42,222 nt of DNA from Brevibacterium yomogidense (GTDB lineage Bacteria > Actinomycetota > Actinomycetes > Actinomycetales > Brevibacteriaceae). Within the stretch, counting starts at the first letter, position 1. Every line of letters starts with the position of its first letter. The notes below the pieces were generated by a model. It had not been told where the DNA came from. It saw only the letters and a program-made list of their open reading frames with translations, and made no database searches. Location of the stretch: the NCBI RefSeq assembly GCF_900163715.1, contig NZ_FWFF01000006.1, forward strand, positions 1 to 42,222. The letters are read 5' to 3'. This document shows positions 1 through 8,622 of this stretch, piece by piece. The position numbers were made by a program, and so were the translations under genes.

Positions 1-238
1 GGTCTGAGGGGTGGGCCAGTGCCCCTGTGAGGGACCTGAACCCTCCCAGCCCCACTGGCCGCCGCCGGAGGGAGGAGGGGGCTGGCTCATGTCTGCGTCA
101 CTTCCGCTCGAGAGTCCTTCGCGACTGTGAAAAGTCCACATTCAGGATGGCTTTCGGCCATAGTATATGGCTGATGAGGCACTTGACCTAGTGCTGAGGC
201 GAGCACGTCACTGCACGTGCGTGTGATGAAGGACTGCG
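1..238. other. Upstream region of the first gene; no gene recognised
   Basis: No convincing coding region was found. Positions 1-90 are GC-rich with a GGGCCAGTG / CACTGGCC complementarity that could form a hairpin, possibly the tail of an upstream gene outside the window. Around 158-176 lies an AT-richer stretch with the inverted repeat GCCAT-N5-ATGGC containing TAGTAT, a candidate -10 box or operator for the gene at 239. AAGGA lies 5 nt before that gene's ATG. Confidence 0.4.
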
Positions 239-3202
239 ATGACGACCTCTCCCGGAGAGCCGAAGCCGAGCGACGAACCTGACGAGCGGGGCGCCGCAGC
301 CGGCGGAGGTGCCACAGGAGAGACTGCCGGCCCGGGCCCCGTGCCTCCGCGCCCCGGCAGTGCACCGCCGACACCGCCGCCTCCGGGACATGCTCCGGGC
401 CACGAGCCCAACCAGCAGTCGGGTCAGTACTCGGGCCAGCAGCCCGGTCGCCATCCAGATCAGTACCCGGGCGCAGGTGCCTATGGCAGCCAGCCAGGAG
501 CTTCCTCCTACGGCAGCCGGCCGCAGAGCGCCCACCCGGGAGTGCAACCGCCGCCCGTCCACCCCGGTGGGCTGCCCTTCCATCCCGGATCGCAGCACCC
601 CGGCATGCAGCCGCCGGTGGGCGGCTATCCCCAGCAGACCCAGCCGGCGCAGCGACCCTTCTCCCAGGGTCCGCTGGGCGTCCTGGCCCACGGGGTGACC
701 TGGCGGACCGCACTGGTCCCCGCTGGCATCGCGCTGCTCACAGGCATCGTCGTCTCGATCATCGTCTCCGCGCTGCTGACGTCCATGGCGGACCTGTCCT
801 CCATGACGGAGGAGTTCGGGATGAGCGGAGGGTCGGTCGGGTACACCCTGCCGTTCGTCCTTCTGGCCCTGGCCCTCGGAGGTTCAGGGGTCGTCCGTGT
901 GAACGCCGACTTCGACGGCGTCGTGGGGCTGGACGGGGCGATGCACATCGCAGGCGCCCCTCTCCTCATCAGCATCGTGACCGTGGGACTGCTGTGGTGG
1001 CTGACCAAGCGCAGTGAGGCGAGATTCCCGTCGCCCCACAGGGCCGCGACCTGGCTGCGGATCGGCATCACGTCGCTGGCCTTCACCCTCGTAGTCTTCC
1101 TGCTCCAGCTCATCTTCGCCGCGCGCCTGTCGATCTCGGAGTCGGGCGGGACCGCCGCCCTCGAATTCTCCGCCGTGACGGCGAGGACCTTCTTCCTGCC
1201 CCTCCTCGTCGTCCTCGTCACGACTGCCTGGGCGCGAGTGGCCGGGCACTTCAAGGGCACCGAGGCGATCGGTGCCCCGTTCCTGCGCTGGGTGGTCCCC
1301 GCCGGGCTCGTGGCCCTCGTCCACACTGCGATCGCTGTCGCCGTCTTCGCAGTCATCGCGCTCTTCGTCCTGCCGCTCTCGTTGGACATGCCGTGGCAGA
1401 CCGTCCCGCTCCTGTTCGTGAATGCGGGTGCGGTCCTCACCTCGATCGTCCACCTGGGCGGTGTATCCGTGGCGGCAGAGGGCGCACTGGCCGATTTCAC
1501 GGACGGTGTGTCGTCATCGGTGACGCTCTTCAGCGAGCACACGCCGGGGATCCTCTGGCTGGGTCTCCTGGTCGTCGTACTGTCCGTGCTCCTGGCAGCC
1601 CTGGTGTCGACGGTGACCCGCCGTCCGCACTGGACCGTCGCGGCCGGTGATCCGCAGCAGTGGTCGTCGGCGTGGCGCGCACCCGTCGCGCTGCTCGTGC
1701 TGTGGGGACTCCTGTCGCTCCTCGTCCTCCCGATCCGGGTGACGATGGTGGGCTCCGGTGAGCTGATGGAGGAGTTCGGGGGCAGCGGCGGGCTCCGTGC
1801 GGGGGTCGGTGCACTGCCCTGGTCGTTCCTCCTCTTCGCCGTGTGGGGCGTGATCATCGAGGTGCTGTCGCGGACCGTGGGCCCCCGCCTCGTCATGAGC
1901 CTTCCCGCGCTCACCAAGTTCCTCGCCGGACGTGCGATCCACCCGTACTGGGGGCAGACCCTCGGCATGGATGAACCGCGCGGCGCACTGATCCATCCGG
2001 ACATCGCCGCGGAGATGGCAGCGCGCGCACAGGCCGCACCTCCCGTGCAGGCTCCCGCTGCTCCCGCTGCTCCTGGTACGGCTCCCACCTACGACAGCCC
2101 TCCTCCGCCGGGGTACCCCGCACCGGGACCGAACCCCGCGGGGCACGGTGCCCCCGCCCAGCCCTTCGACAAGCGGAAGGCGACGATCATCGGGGTCGTC
2201 GCCGGTGCACTCGTCGTCGCGCTCGTGGGCGGGATCATCGTCGTCACCCAGCTCAACGGCCGCATGTTCGGACCGGAGGCGGTGGCGGAGAAGTACTTCT
2301 CCGAGCTGTCCGACGGCGATGCGGACGGTGCCCTCCGCGTCGCCGACGTGAATGTGCCCGCGGAGCAGCGCACGCTTCTCACGAACGATGTCCTGCGTGC
2401 CGCAGAGGCGCTCCCACAGGACGTCACCATCGAGGACTCCCAGGTCAGCGATGGCAGTGCCACTGTGGATGTCAGCTACGACATCGGCGGAAGCAAGAAC
2501 TCCGTGACGCTGAGCCTGCGCAAGGCAGGTAAGAAGGCGATGTTCTTCGATGACTGGAAGCTGGAGTCCCCGGACCTCTACAACCTGTCCGTGGGGGCAC
2601 CGGGACTCGACACCGTGAAGGTGAACGGCGTCGATGTCCCCACCAGCGGGGGAGGCGTCGAGCTTCCCGCGTTCCCCGCGCTCTACACGGTCGGCCTGGC
2701 TGAGGAGTCGGAGTTCGTGGAAGCCGCGGCCGTCCAGTCCCGGGTGTTCTTCACCGGTGCCGACGGCGACGGCGAAGCCACGGTCCTCGCGGCGGAACCG
2801 ACGGACGCTTTCCGCAGCGAGGTCGAGTCTCAGGTGAAGACGCTCATCGACACGTGCGCCGCGAAGACGGACGCGGAGCCGGACGGCTGCCCGTTCGCAT
2901 CGTACGGATCCACGTACATGGACGATCTGGGCGACATCGTCTGGTCCATCGAGTCGTACCCGACGGTCACAGTGACCGGTGACGACTACTACGGCTTCGG
3001 GGACTACGACGGCGAACAGGCCGCGTGGTGGGTCACCAGCGAATCGCCGGGCGAAGCGCTTGTGACCGGCACCTACACGGACTATTTCGACGATACCGAG
3101 ACGTTCGACGAGACGGTGACGTTCGACATCAGCGGCACCGCGGAGATCGTCGATGGAAAGGTCGTCGTCAACGTCGACCCTGACGGCTCCGGCTTCTACT
3201 GA
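239..3202 (+). CDS. Large multi-pass membrane protein with Pro-rich N-terminus and extracytoplasmic C-terminal domain, function unknown
   Basis: 987 aa. ATG is preceded by AAGGA with 5-nt spacing. Residues 1-150 are a disordered Pro/Gly/Gln/Ser-rich tail (PGQ, PGMQP type repeats). Residues about 155-550 contain roughly nine hydrophobic helices. A second Pro/Ala-rich linker follows (about 595-640), then a basic FDKRK stop-transfer and a single helix at about 649-672. The remaining 310 residues are acidic and probably outside the membrane; they include a segment EKYFSELSDGDADGALRVAD-like, typical of small repeated ligand-binding or DUF4878/TcaA-like domains. Two cysteines near residue 880 (TCAAKT, DGCPF) could form a disulfide. 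I do not recognise a named family for the whole protein. It converges on putA with a 3-bp gap. Confidence 0.85.
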   Translation: MTTSPGEPKPSDEPDERGAAAGGGATGETAGPGPVPPRPGSAPPTPPPPGHAPGHEPNQQSGQYSGQQPGRHPDQYPGAGAYGSQPGASSYGSRPQSAHPGVQPPPVHPGGLPFHPGSQHPGMQPPVGGYPQQTQPAQRPFSQGPLGVLAHGVTWRTALVPAGIALLTGIVVSIIVSALLTSMADLSSMTEEFGMSGGSVGYTLPFVLLALALGGSGVVRVNADFDGVVGLDGAMHIAGAPLLISIVTVGLLWWLTKRSEARFPSPHRAATWLRIGITSLAFTLVVFLLQLIFAARLSISESGGTAALEFSAVTARTFFLPLLVVLVTTAWARVAGHFKGTEAIGAPFLRWVVPAGLVALVHTAIAVAVFAVIALFVLPLSLDMPWQTVPLLFVNAGAVLTSIVHLGGVSVAAEGALADFTDGVSSSVTLFSEHTPGILWLGLLVVVLSVLLAALVSTVTRRPHWTVAAGDPQQWSSAWRAPVALLVLWGLLSLLVLPIRVTMVGSGELMEEFGGSGGLRAGVGALPWSFLLFAVWGVIIEVLSRTVGPRLVMSLPALTKFLAGRAIHPYWGQTLGMDEPRGALIHPDIAAEMAARAQAAPPVQAPAAPAAPGTAPTYDSPPPPGYPAPGPNPAGHGAPAQPFDKRKATIIGVVAGALVVALVGGIIVVTQLNGRMFGPEAVAEKYFSELSDGDADGALRVADVNVPAEQRTLLTNDVLRAAEALPQDVTIEDSQVSDGSATVDVSYDIGGSKNSVTLSLRKAGKKAMFFDDWKLESPDLYNLSVGAPGLDTVKVNGVDVPTSGGGVELPAFPALYTVGLAEESEFVEAAAVQSRVFFTGADGDGEATVLAAEPTDAFRSEVESQVKTLIDTCAAKTDAEPDGCPFASYGSTYMDDLGDIVWSIESYPTVTVTGDDYYGFGDYDGEQAAWWVTSESPGEALVTGTYTDYFDDTETFDETVTFDISGTAEIVDGKVVVNVDPDGSGFY

Positions 3203-3205
3203 CGC

Positions 3206-6200
3206 TCAGCCGCGCAGACGGTCGGCCAGGGCGTGGAACGACCGGCTGGCGGTGCCGAACCGGTGCAGTGTCATCGAGACGGCCTGCTCGTGGACGTAGT
3301 GCCGCAGTTCGACCTCACCGGAACCGGTGACGGGACCCTCCAGGATCGCGACCTCCGGCCGTTCGATGGTGGCCTGCCGCAGCGCATCCTCCACCTCACC
3401 GACCACCCGGATTCGCGCACCGACCGTGTCATCCACGTCGCCGCCGGCCACGCGGGCCGCGAACGCGTCCGCGGACTCGACGACGGCCTCGGCGGTGGCG
3501 TCGACGTTCGCGGCGCCCGCGTGCACCGCCTGCTCCGACAGGCTCCACGCGAGGGGAGCGCCCGCGGTCGCTGCGGCGTGCGCCAGTCGTGCGAGGACCT
3601 CGGGCGCCACGGGGTCCGTCACCCGGACGGTCACGGGGCGGGGCAGCAGGCGGAGGATGTTCGCCTCCGATTCCAGGCCCGTGGGGTCCGTCGGCTTGCC
3701 CATCGTCGCCCACGCACGCCGGTCCGATTCCTGCGCGGCCGTGAGCCAGGCTCCCGCGTCCTTCGGCGCACCCGCCGCATCGTGCCACGTGCCGAACTGC
3801 ATGAGGTAGCGGGGACCGCCGGCCTTCGAACCCAGCCCGACGCTCGACTTCTTCCAGCCGCCGAACGGCTGCCGCTGGACGATCGCGCCGGTGATGCCGC
3901 GGTTCACGTAGGCGTTGCCCGCCTGGACCTCGTCGAGCCACTGGGCCGCCTCGTCCGCATCGAGCGAGTGGATGCCGGCGGTCAGCCCGAAGTCGACCGC
4001 GTTCTGCAGCTCGATGGCCTCCTCCAGGGAATCCGCCCGCATGAGGCCGAGCACGGGCCCGAACACCTCGGTGAGGTGGAAGTGCGACCCCGGTGCCACC
4101 CCCGTCTTGATGCCCGGCGACCACAGGCGGCCCGTGTCATCGAGGCGCTGGGGCTCCAGCAGCCACTCCTCGCCCGGTTCCAGCGTGGTGAGCGCGCGGA
4201 GCAGCTTGTCCTCCGGCTCGATCGTGAGCGGCCCCATGCTCGCCGCGTGCTCCTGCGTGCGGTCCGCGCCCTGAGGCCCGGACGCTGGCCAGCCGACGAT
4301 CAGCGAGGAGGCGGCATCGATCAGCTGGTCCCGGAACCTGCGGGAATCCGCGACGGACCCGACGAGGATTCCCAATGAGGCTGCCGAGCACTTCTGCCCC
4401 GCGTGGCCGAAGGCCGAGGCCACGAGGTCTGCGACGGCCAGATCGCGGTCCGCGGACGGAGTGATGACGAGCGCGTTCTTGCCGGACGTCTCCGCCGCGA
4501 TCGGCAGATCGGCGCGGAACGACTTGAAGAGCATCGCGGTCTCGGACGCGCCGGTGAGGATGACCCGGTCGACGTCGGGATGGGAGACGAGGGCCCTGCC
4601 CACTCCACCCTCCGTGGGCCGGACCAGCTGCAGGACGTCCGCGGGCACACCCGCATCGTGCAGGCACTCGATGATGAGCGCGGAGCAGCGCGGCGTGGGA
4701 GAGGACGGCTTGTGGATCGCCGACGCTCCGACGGCCAGTGCCGCGACCGTCGATCCGGTGGGGATCGCGACGGGGAAGTTCCACGGCGGAGTGATCACGA
4801 CGACGCGGTCCGGCGCGAACCGGGCACCGTCGATCTGCTCGAGCTCCTGTGCGCGCAGCGCGTAGTAGCGGAGGAAGTCGATCGCCTCGGAGACCTCCGG
4901 GTCGGACTGGTCGGGTGTCTTGCCGACCTCGTCGGCCATGACCGCGAGGAAGTCGCCGCGGCGCGCCCCCATGATGTCCGCCGCCCGCAGCAGGACGCGT
5001 CCGCGGTGCTGGGCGCCGGCCTCCTGCCACGCGGTGGATGCGGTGCGGGCGCGTGCGACGACCTCGTCGACCGCGTCTGCGTTCGGCAGGGAGATGGCCG
5101 CGGGGGAGGAGCGCGTGGCTCCGTCGCGGTGGTCGGTCCACCACGCACGGTTCGCGGGCAGGGCCGGATCCGTGTCCGGCTCGTTCCGGAACACGTCCGG
5201 CAGGACCGGAAGGACCGCCGCCGAGGCCCCGGCCGAGGAGGACTGGCCGTCGCCCGGCTGGACGGTGCCGGCGGCGGGGGAGCCGCCCGGCTGGGCGGTG
5301 CCGGTGGTGGGGGAGCCGCCCGGCTGGGCGGTGCCGGTGGTGGAGGAGGTGCGAGCGGCCTCGGCGGCGGCTTCCTGCGCGCGGTCCTGTGTGCGACGCC
5401 TGCGGGGAGGTGCGTCGTCGTCCGTGGCGATCGTGTCGGTGAGGATGCCGATCGCCGTGCGGAACCGGTCCTCCTCCCGCCGGAAGATGTGGTTGCCGTT
5501 GCGCAGCTCCGTGATCCCGGACATGAAGTTCTCCGGGGACGAGTTCTCGTCCAGGCGCCTGACCAGGTACGACACAGCCGCGTCGAAGTGGTCCGGGTGG
5601 ACGGCGGGCACGTAGAGGCGGATGTCGCCCACGTCGCGTCCGATCGCGGCGGCCTCCGCACGCGCCATGCCCTGGAGCATCTCGAATTCGACGGCGTCGT
5701 CCACGCCGCGGGCACGCGTGAGTTCGTGGGCGAAGGCGATGTCGAAGATGTTGTGGCTGGCCACGCCCATGCGCAGGCCGTCCAGGTGCTCGCGCCGCAG
5801 GACCCAGTCGAGGACCCGCTTGTAGTTCGCGTCGGTGTCCTCCTTCGACGGGCACACCGTCACGGGCCATCCCGCGAGCTCGCCGTGCACCTGTTCCATC
5901 GGCAGGTTCGCGCCCTTGACGAGGCGGATCTTGATGCCCGCACCGCCGCGGGCGACGCGCTCGGCGGCGAAGGCGGAGAGCCGCTGGACGGCATCCAGCG
6001 CGTCCGGCAGGTACGCCTGGATGACGATGCCGGCCTCGTAGTGGAGCAGCTCCGGCTCGCTCAGCAGGCGGGTGAAGACCGCGATCGTGAGCTCGAGGTC
6101 CTGGTACTCCTCCATGTCGAGGTTGACGAAGGCGGTGCCGGCGGGCTGGGAGGCGGCGAAGCGCAGCAGCGGGCGCAGGCGCTCGCACACCATGTCCGTG

Positions 6201-6928
6201 GACTCCTCGAATGCCCACAGGTCGATCTGGGACGCGATCGACGACACCTTCACGGACACGTAGTCGACGTCGTCGCGGTGGAGGAGGCGCTGGACCTCGT
6301 CGGTGTGGTGCTGAGCCTCGGCCTCGCCGAGCACCGCCTCGCCCAGCAGGTTGACGTTGAGCTTGGATCCGTCGGCGCGCAGGGTACCGACCGCTCTGCC
6401 GAACGGACCCGGCCGGGCGTCGACGATCATGTGGCTGAGCATCTGGCGCATCCGCGCCCGGGCGGCGGGCACGACGACCTGGGGGATGACGGGGGCGAGT
6501 GCCGCGCCCGCGCGGATCTGCGCGCGGTCCAGTGCGGGGAGGGACGCGGGTGCGTCCTCCGCGATGTCGACGAGCGCGGCACCTGCGGCGTGAGGGTCCT
6601 CCGTGCGGATCACCCGGTCGACGAATCCCACGGTGAAGTCGACGCCCCCCTCGTCGCCGAGGACCGCGGCGAGCCGGTCCGCGCCCGGGTCCTTGACCTG
6701 CAGGCCGGAGGCGACGCGCAGCCAGCGGCGCGAGGTGTCGACGGCGCGATCGGCGATCTCGGTCAGCTCCGCGATCCGGGCGGTCGGCGAGCGGTCTGCG
6801 TCGGTGGTCGCGGAACTGGTGACTGGGGTGCTGGTGGTCGCGGCGCTGGTGACAGTGGCACTGGTGACTGCGGGGCCGGCAGTGTCGGAGCCGGTCGTGG
6901 GCCGTGTGGTGGGGGTGCGTGTCTGCAT
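3206..6928 (-). CDS. putA: Bifunctional proline dehydrogenase / L-glutamate gamma-semialdehyde dehydrogenase (PutA)
   Basis: 1240 aa. Oxidises proline to P5C with FAD, then P5C to glutamate with NAD+. The PRODH half carries RLVKGANLPMEQ (about residue 335) and the FAD-site segment VIQAYLPDA. The aldehyde dehydrogenase half has TPPWNFPVAIP, the general-base Glu in AETSGKN (about 811) and the nucleophile Cys in GQKCSAAS (about 845). The two halves are joined by a linker containing three 11-residue GTAQPGGSP repeats. The start is MQTRTP, because GAGGAGAG lies just upstream; an in-frame ATG 35 codons earlier has no such site. No N-terminal DNA-binding domain is present, so transcription control probably comes from the divergent regulator at 7078. 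Confidence 0.95.
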   Translation of the reverse strand: MQTRTPTTRPTTGSDTAGPAVTSATVTSAATTSTPVTSSATTDADRSPTARIAELTEIADRAVDTSRRWLRVASGLQVKDPGADRLAAVLGDEGGVDFTVGFVDRVIRTEDPHAAGAALVDIAEDAPASLPALDRAQIRAGAALAPVIPQVVVPAARARMRQMLSHMIVDARPGPFGRAVGTLRADGSKLNVNLLGEAVLGEAEAQHHTDEVQRLLHRDDVDYVSVKVSSIASQIDLWAFEESTDMVCERLRPLLRFAASQPAGTAFVNLDMEEYQDLELTIAVFTRLLSEPELLHYEAGIVIQAYLPDALDAVQRLSAFAAERVARGGAGIKIRLVKGANLPMEQVHGELAGWPVTVCPSKEDTDANYKRVLDWVLRREHLDGLRMGVASHNIFDIAFAHELTRARGVDDAVEFEMLQGMARAEAAAIGRDVGDIRLYVPAVHPDHFDAAVSYLVRRLDENSSPENFMSGITELRNGNHIFRREEDRFRTAIGILTDTIATDDDAPPRRRRTQDRAQEAAAEAARTSSTTGTAQPGGSPTTGTAQPGGSPAAGTVQPGDGQSSSAGASAAVLPVLPDVFRNEPDTDPALPANRAWWTDHRDGATRSSPAAISLPNADAVDEVVARARTASTAWQEAGAQHRGRVLLRAADIMGARRGDFLAVMADEVGKTPDQSDPEVSEAIDFLRYYALRAQELEQIDGARFAPDRVVVITPPWNFPVAIPTGSTVAALAVGASAIHKPSSPTPRCSALIIECLHDAGVPADVLQLVRPTEGGVGRALVSHPDVDRVILTGASETAMLFKSFRADLPIAAETSGKNALVITPSADRDLAVADLVASAFGHAGQKCSAASLGILVGSVADSRRFRDQLIDAASSLIVGWPASGPQGADRTQEHAASMGPLTIEPEDKLLRALTTLEPGEEWLLEPQRLDDTGRLWSPGIKTGVAPGSHFHLTEVFGPVLGLMRADSLEEAIELQNAVDFGLTAGIHSLDADEAAQWLDEVQAGNAYVNRGITGAIVQRQPFGGWKKSSVGLGSKAGGPRYLMQFGTWHDAAGAPKDAGAWLTAAQESDRRAWATMGKPTDPTGLESEANILRLLPRPVTVRVTDPVAPEVLARLAHAAATAGAPLAWSLSEQAVHAGAANVDATAEAVVESADAFAARVAGGDVDDTVGARIRVVGEVEDALRQATIERPEVAILEGPVTGSGEVELRHYVHEQAVSMTLHRFGTASRSFHALADRLRG
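5258..5343. repeat. 33-bp tandem repeat in the PutA inter-domain linker
   Basis: Two full units (5258-5290, 5291-5323) and a partial third (from 5324), nearly identical, encoding repeated GTAQPGGSP-type peptides. It lies between the proline dehydrogenase and P5C dehydrogenase domains, so copy number changes would only alter linker length. Confidence 0.85.
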
Positions 6929-7077
6929 GGTGCTCTCCTCTGCTGCGTCCTCGTCAGCTGTCCGAGCCGGATCCGCGCTGAGCCGCGGTCCGCGTGTGAC
7001 TCCAGTGTGGGCGCGATGCCGTGCGTCGGTCACGGTGCGCGGGCGCGACCTGCCGTGAATGAGTCATAATTGATCGC
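6929..7077. promoter_or_regulatory. Divergent control region between putA and the double-HTH regulator
   Basis: 149 bp between the two divergent starts. For the plus-strand gene, CATAAT (7065-7070) is a good -10 box placed 7 nt before the ATG at 7078, predicting a leaderless mRNA. A 9-bp palindrome ATGAGTCAT (7059-7067) overlaps that -10 box and is a candidate operator. putA instead has a Shine-Dalgarno site and an untranslated leader. Confidence 0.6.
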
Positions 7078-8430
7078 ATGGCGACGGATGCGGTGGGGGC
7101 GGCGCGCGGTCGGCCCCGGATCCAGGAGACCGCGGACACTGCAGTGGCACGGATGCTGGCCGGGGCGGGTGAGTCCGTGGATGGTCCCGCCTGGTCGACG
7201 AGGTCGCTGGCGGAGCGCATCGGGTTGAGCCAGACGATCGTGTCCCGTGCGGTGCGGCGGTTGGCGGACGGCGCGGCCGAGGCCGGGAACGGGGCATCCG
7301 CGACTGCCGGACCGCGGTCCGCGGGTTCGCCCGCTCGTGCGTCGGCGGGCCGCCGCCTCATCCTCACCGCCGTCGAGGTCGACGGCCATGCGTGCAGGAC
7401 GACCTTCGACATCGACCCAGGAGCGGAGCAGGCCGTCTCCTCGTCCGGTCCGCGTGTGCACAGGCGTCGGCGCGCAGCCTTCCGTGCGGCGCTCCACGTG
7501 CTCGGCGTCTCTGAGCCGCCTGGGCTGGGGGAGGACCTCGTGGATGCGGTCGAGGTGCCGCTGGGTGCACTCGCGGCTCTGGCGGACGCGGTGGGATCGG
7601 GCGATGCGGGTCGCTGGGTGTCGTGGAGGCCGCTGCCGGACGCTGCTGAGGCGGCCGACCGGGGTGGGGTGCTGGATCCGACGCGGGACGGCGAGGAGAC
7701 TTCCGAGGTCCGGCGGACTTCTGACTCACGGAGGGATCTGGGTGCCTGGATGCCCCGTGCAGGGGTGTCTGTGACGGAGATGCTCGCGGTGCGACTGCGC
7801 GACGCGATCATCGCCTCCGACCTGCGCCCAGGGGACCCTCTGACCGGCGCCTACGCCGCACGCCTGCTGGATGTCCCCCGATCCGTGGCCGCCGACGTGC
7901 TCCGGAGGATGGTCGACGACGAACTGCTGGACGGCAGTCGTGGGGACGTGCGGATCCCCCTGGCATCCGCGAACGACGTCATCGAGCTCTACGCCGCACG
8001 CATGCTCCTGGGCGACGTGCTGCTCCGCGCGGCCTCGTCGCGGCCCCGCCGCCATCTGCTCCGGGCGCGGCGCGTGCTCGACGCCATCGCGGAGGGGGCG
8101 GCCACCGGCGCCAACGTGGGCGACGCGGACCTGCGGTTCCAGCAGGAGGTGGCCCGGGCCTCGGGCCTCGAGCAGACGGTGAGGCTCTTCGAATCCTCGA
8201 CGGTGCGCGTGCGCATGCTCATCGCAGTCCTGCGCATGGACTACGCGCGCACGGCGCACAGCATCCTGGCGGACGACAGGCGGATCCTCGCGGCGCTGGT
8301 GGCGGGGGACCCGGACGGGGCGGTGCGGGCGTGGCATCGGAAGACCGATGCGGCCGTCCGCCACATGCACGGACGCGCGCGTCACGCGGCGTTCGACGTT
8401 GGGCTGTGGCGCCTGCTCACCGCGCTGTGA
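7078..8430 (+). CDS. GntR/FCD-type transcriptional regulator with an extra N-terminal HTH; probable regulator of putA
   Basis: 450 aa. The C-terminal half is a FadR-type GntR regulator: winged HTH at about 230-290 (SVTEMLAVRLRDAI...AARLLDVPRSVAADVLRRM) followed by an all-helical ligand domain (about 300-440) ending HRKTDAAVRHM. Unusually, residues 1-85 contain a second HTH-like segment (STRSLAERIGLSQTIVSRAVRRL), followed by a region of unknown fold. A normal GntR/FCD protein is about 220-240 aa. It is divergent from putA over 149 bp, so proline or P5C control is likely by context only. The start is leaderless. A five-unit 23-bp array begins at its last codons. Confidence 0.8.
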   Translation: MATDAVGAARGRPRIQETADTAVARMLAGAGESVDGPAWSTRSLAERIGLSQTIVSRAVRRLADGAAEAGNGASATAGPRSAGSPARASAGRRLILTAVEVDGHACRTTFDIDPGAEQAVSSSGPRVHRRRRAAFRAALHVLGVSEPPGLGEDLVDAVEVPLGALAALADAVGSGDAGRWVSWRPLPDAAEAADRGGVLDPTRDGEETSEVRRTSDSRRDLGAWMPRAGVSVTEMLAVRLRDAIIASDLRPGDPLTGAYAARLLDVPRSVAADVLRRMVDDELLDGSRGDVRIPLASANDVIELYAARMLLGDVLLRAASSRPRRHLLRARRVLDAIAEGAATGANVGDADLRFQQEVARASGLEQTVRLFESSTVRVRMLIAVLRMDYARTAHSILADDRRILAALVAGDPDGAVRAWHRKTDAAVRHMHGRARHAAFDVGLWRLLTAL

Positions 8431-8529
8431 GTAGTCGGTTCACCGCTCTGTGGGGCGTCTGTTCCCCTCGGTGTGAGGCGCTTGCTCCCCCTGGTGTGAG
8501 GCGACGCTCCCCTCGGTGTGAGAGGTGCG
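8418..8529. repeat. Five-unit ~23-bp imperfect tandem array containing the stop codon
   Basis: Units at 8418-8440, 8441-8463, 8464-8486, 8487-8508 and 8509-8529. Each has a core close to C-N-C-C-N-C-N-G-G/C-T-G-T-G-A/G-G at the same offset. The first unit contains the last codons and the TGA (8428-8430) of the regulator gene. Later units diverge but keep GGTGTGAG. Confidence 0.75.
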
Positions 8530-8622
8530 CGCGCGGCACCTAGGATGTGATGCGGAATACACTTCACGCGCGTCGCGGCCCCGTCCTCCGGCGCGCAGAC
8601 CCGAGCAAGGAAGCAGGTCCTG

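Noticed and set aside
1..90. Possible small structured RNA such as SRP RNA
   Set aside because: Complementary GC-rich segments exist but the SRP tetraloop and conserved internal loop were not found.
6929..7033. Upstream in-frame ATG of putA (35 extra codons)
   Set aside because: The internal ATG at 6928 has a GAGGAGAG ribosome site; the extension is not family-like and would overlap the divergent promoter.
4403..7069. 888-codon open frame antisense to putA
   Set aside because: Mirror frame of a GC-rich gene; no recognisable domains, Arg/Gly/Asp-rich composition, and putA is unambiguous on the other strand.
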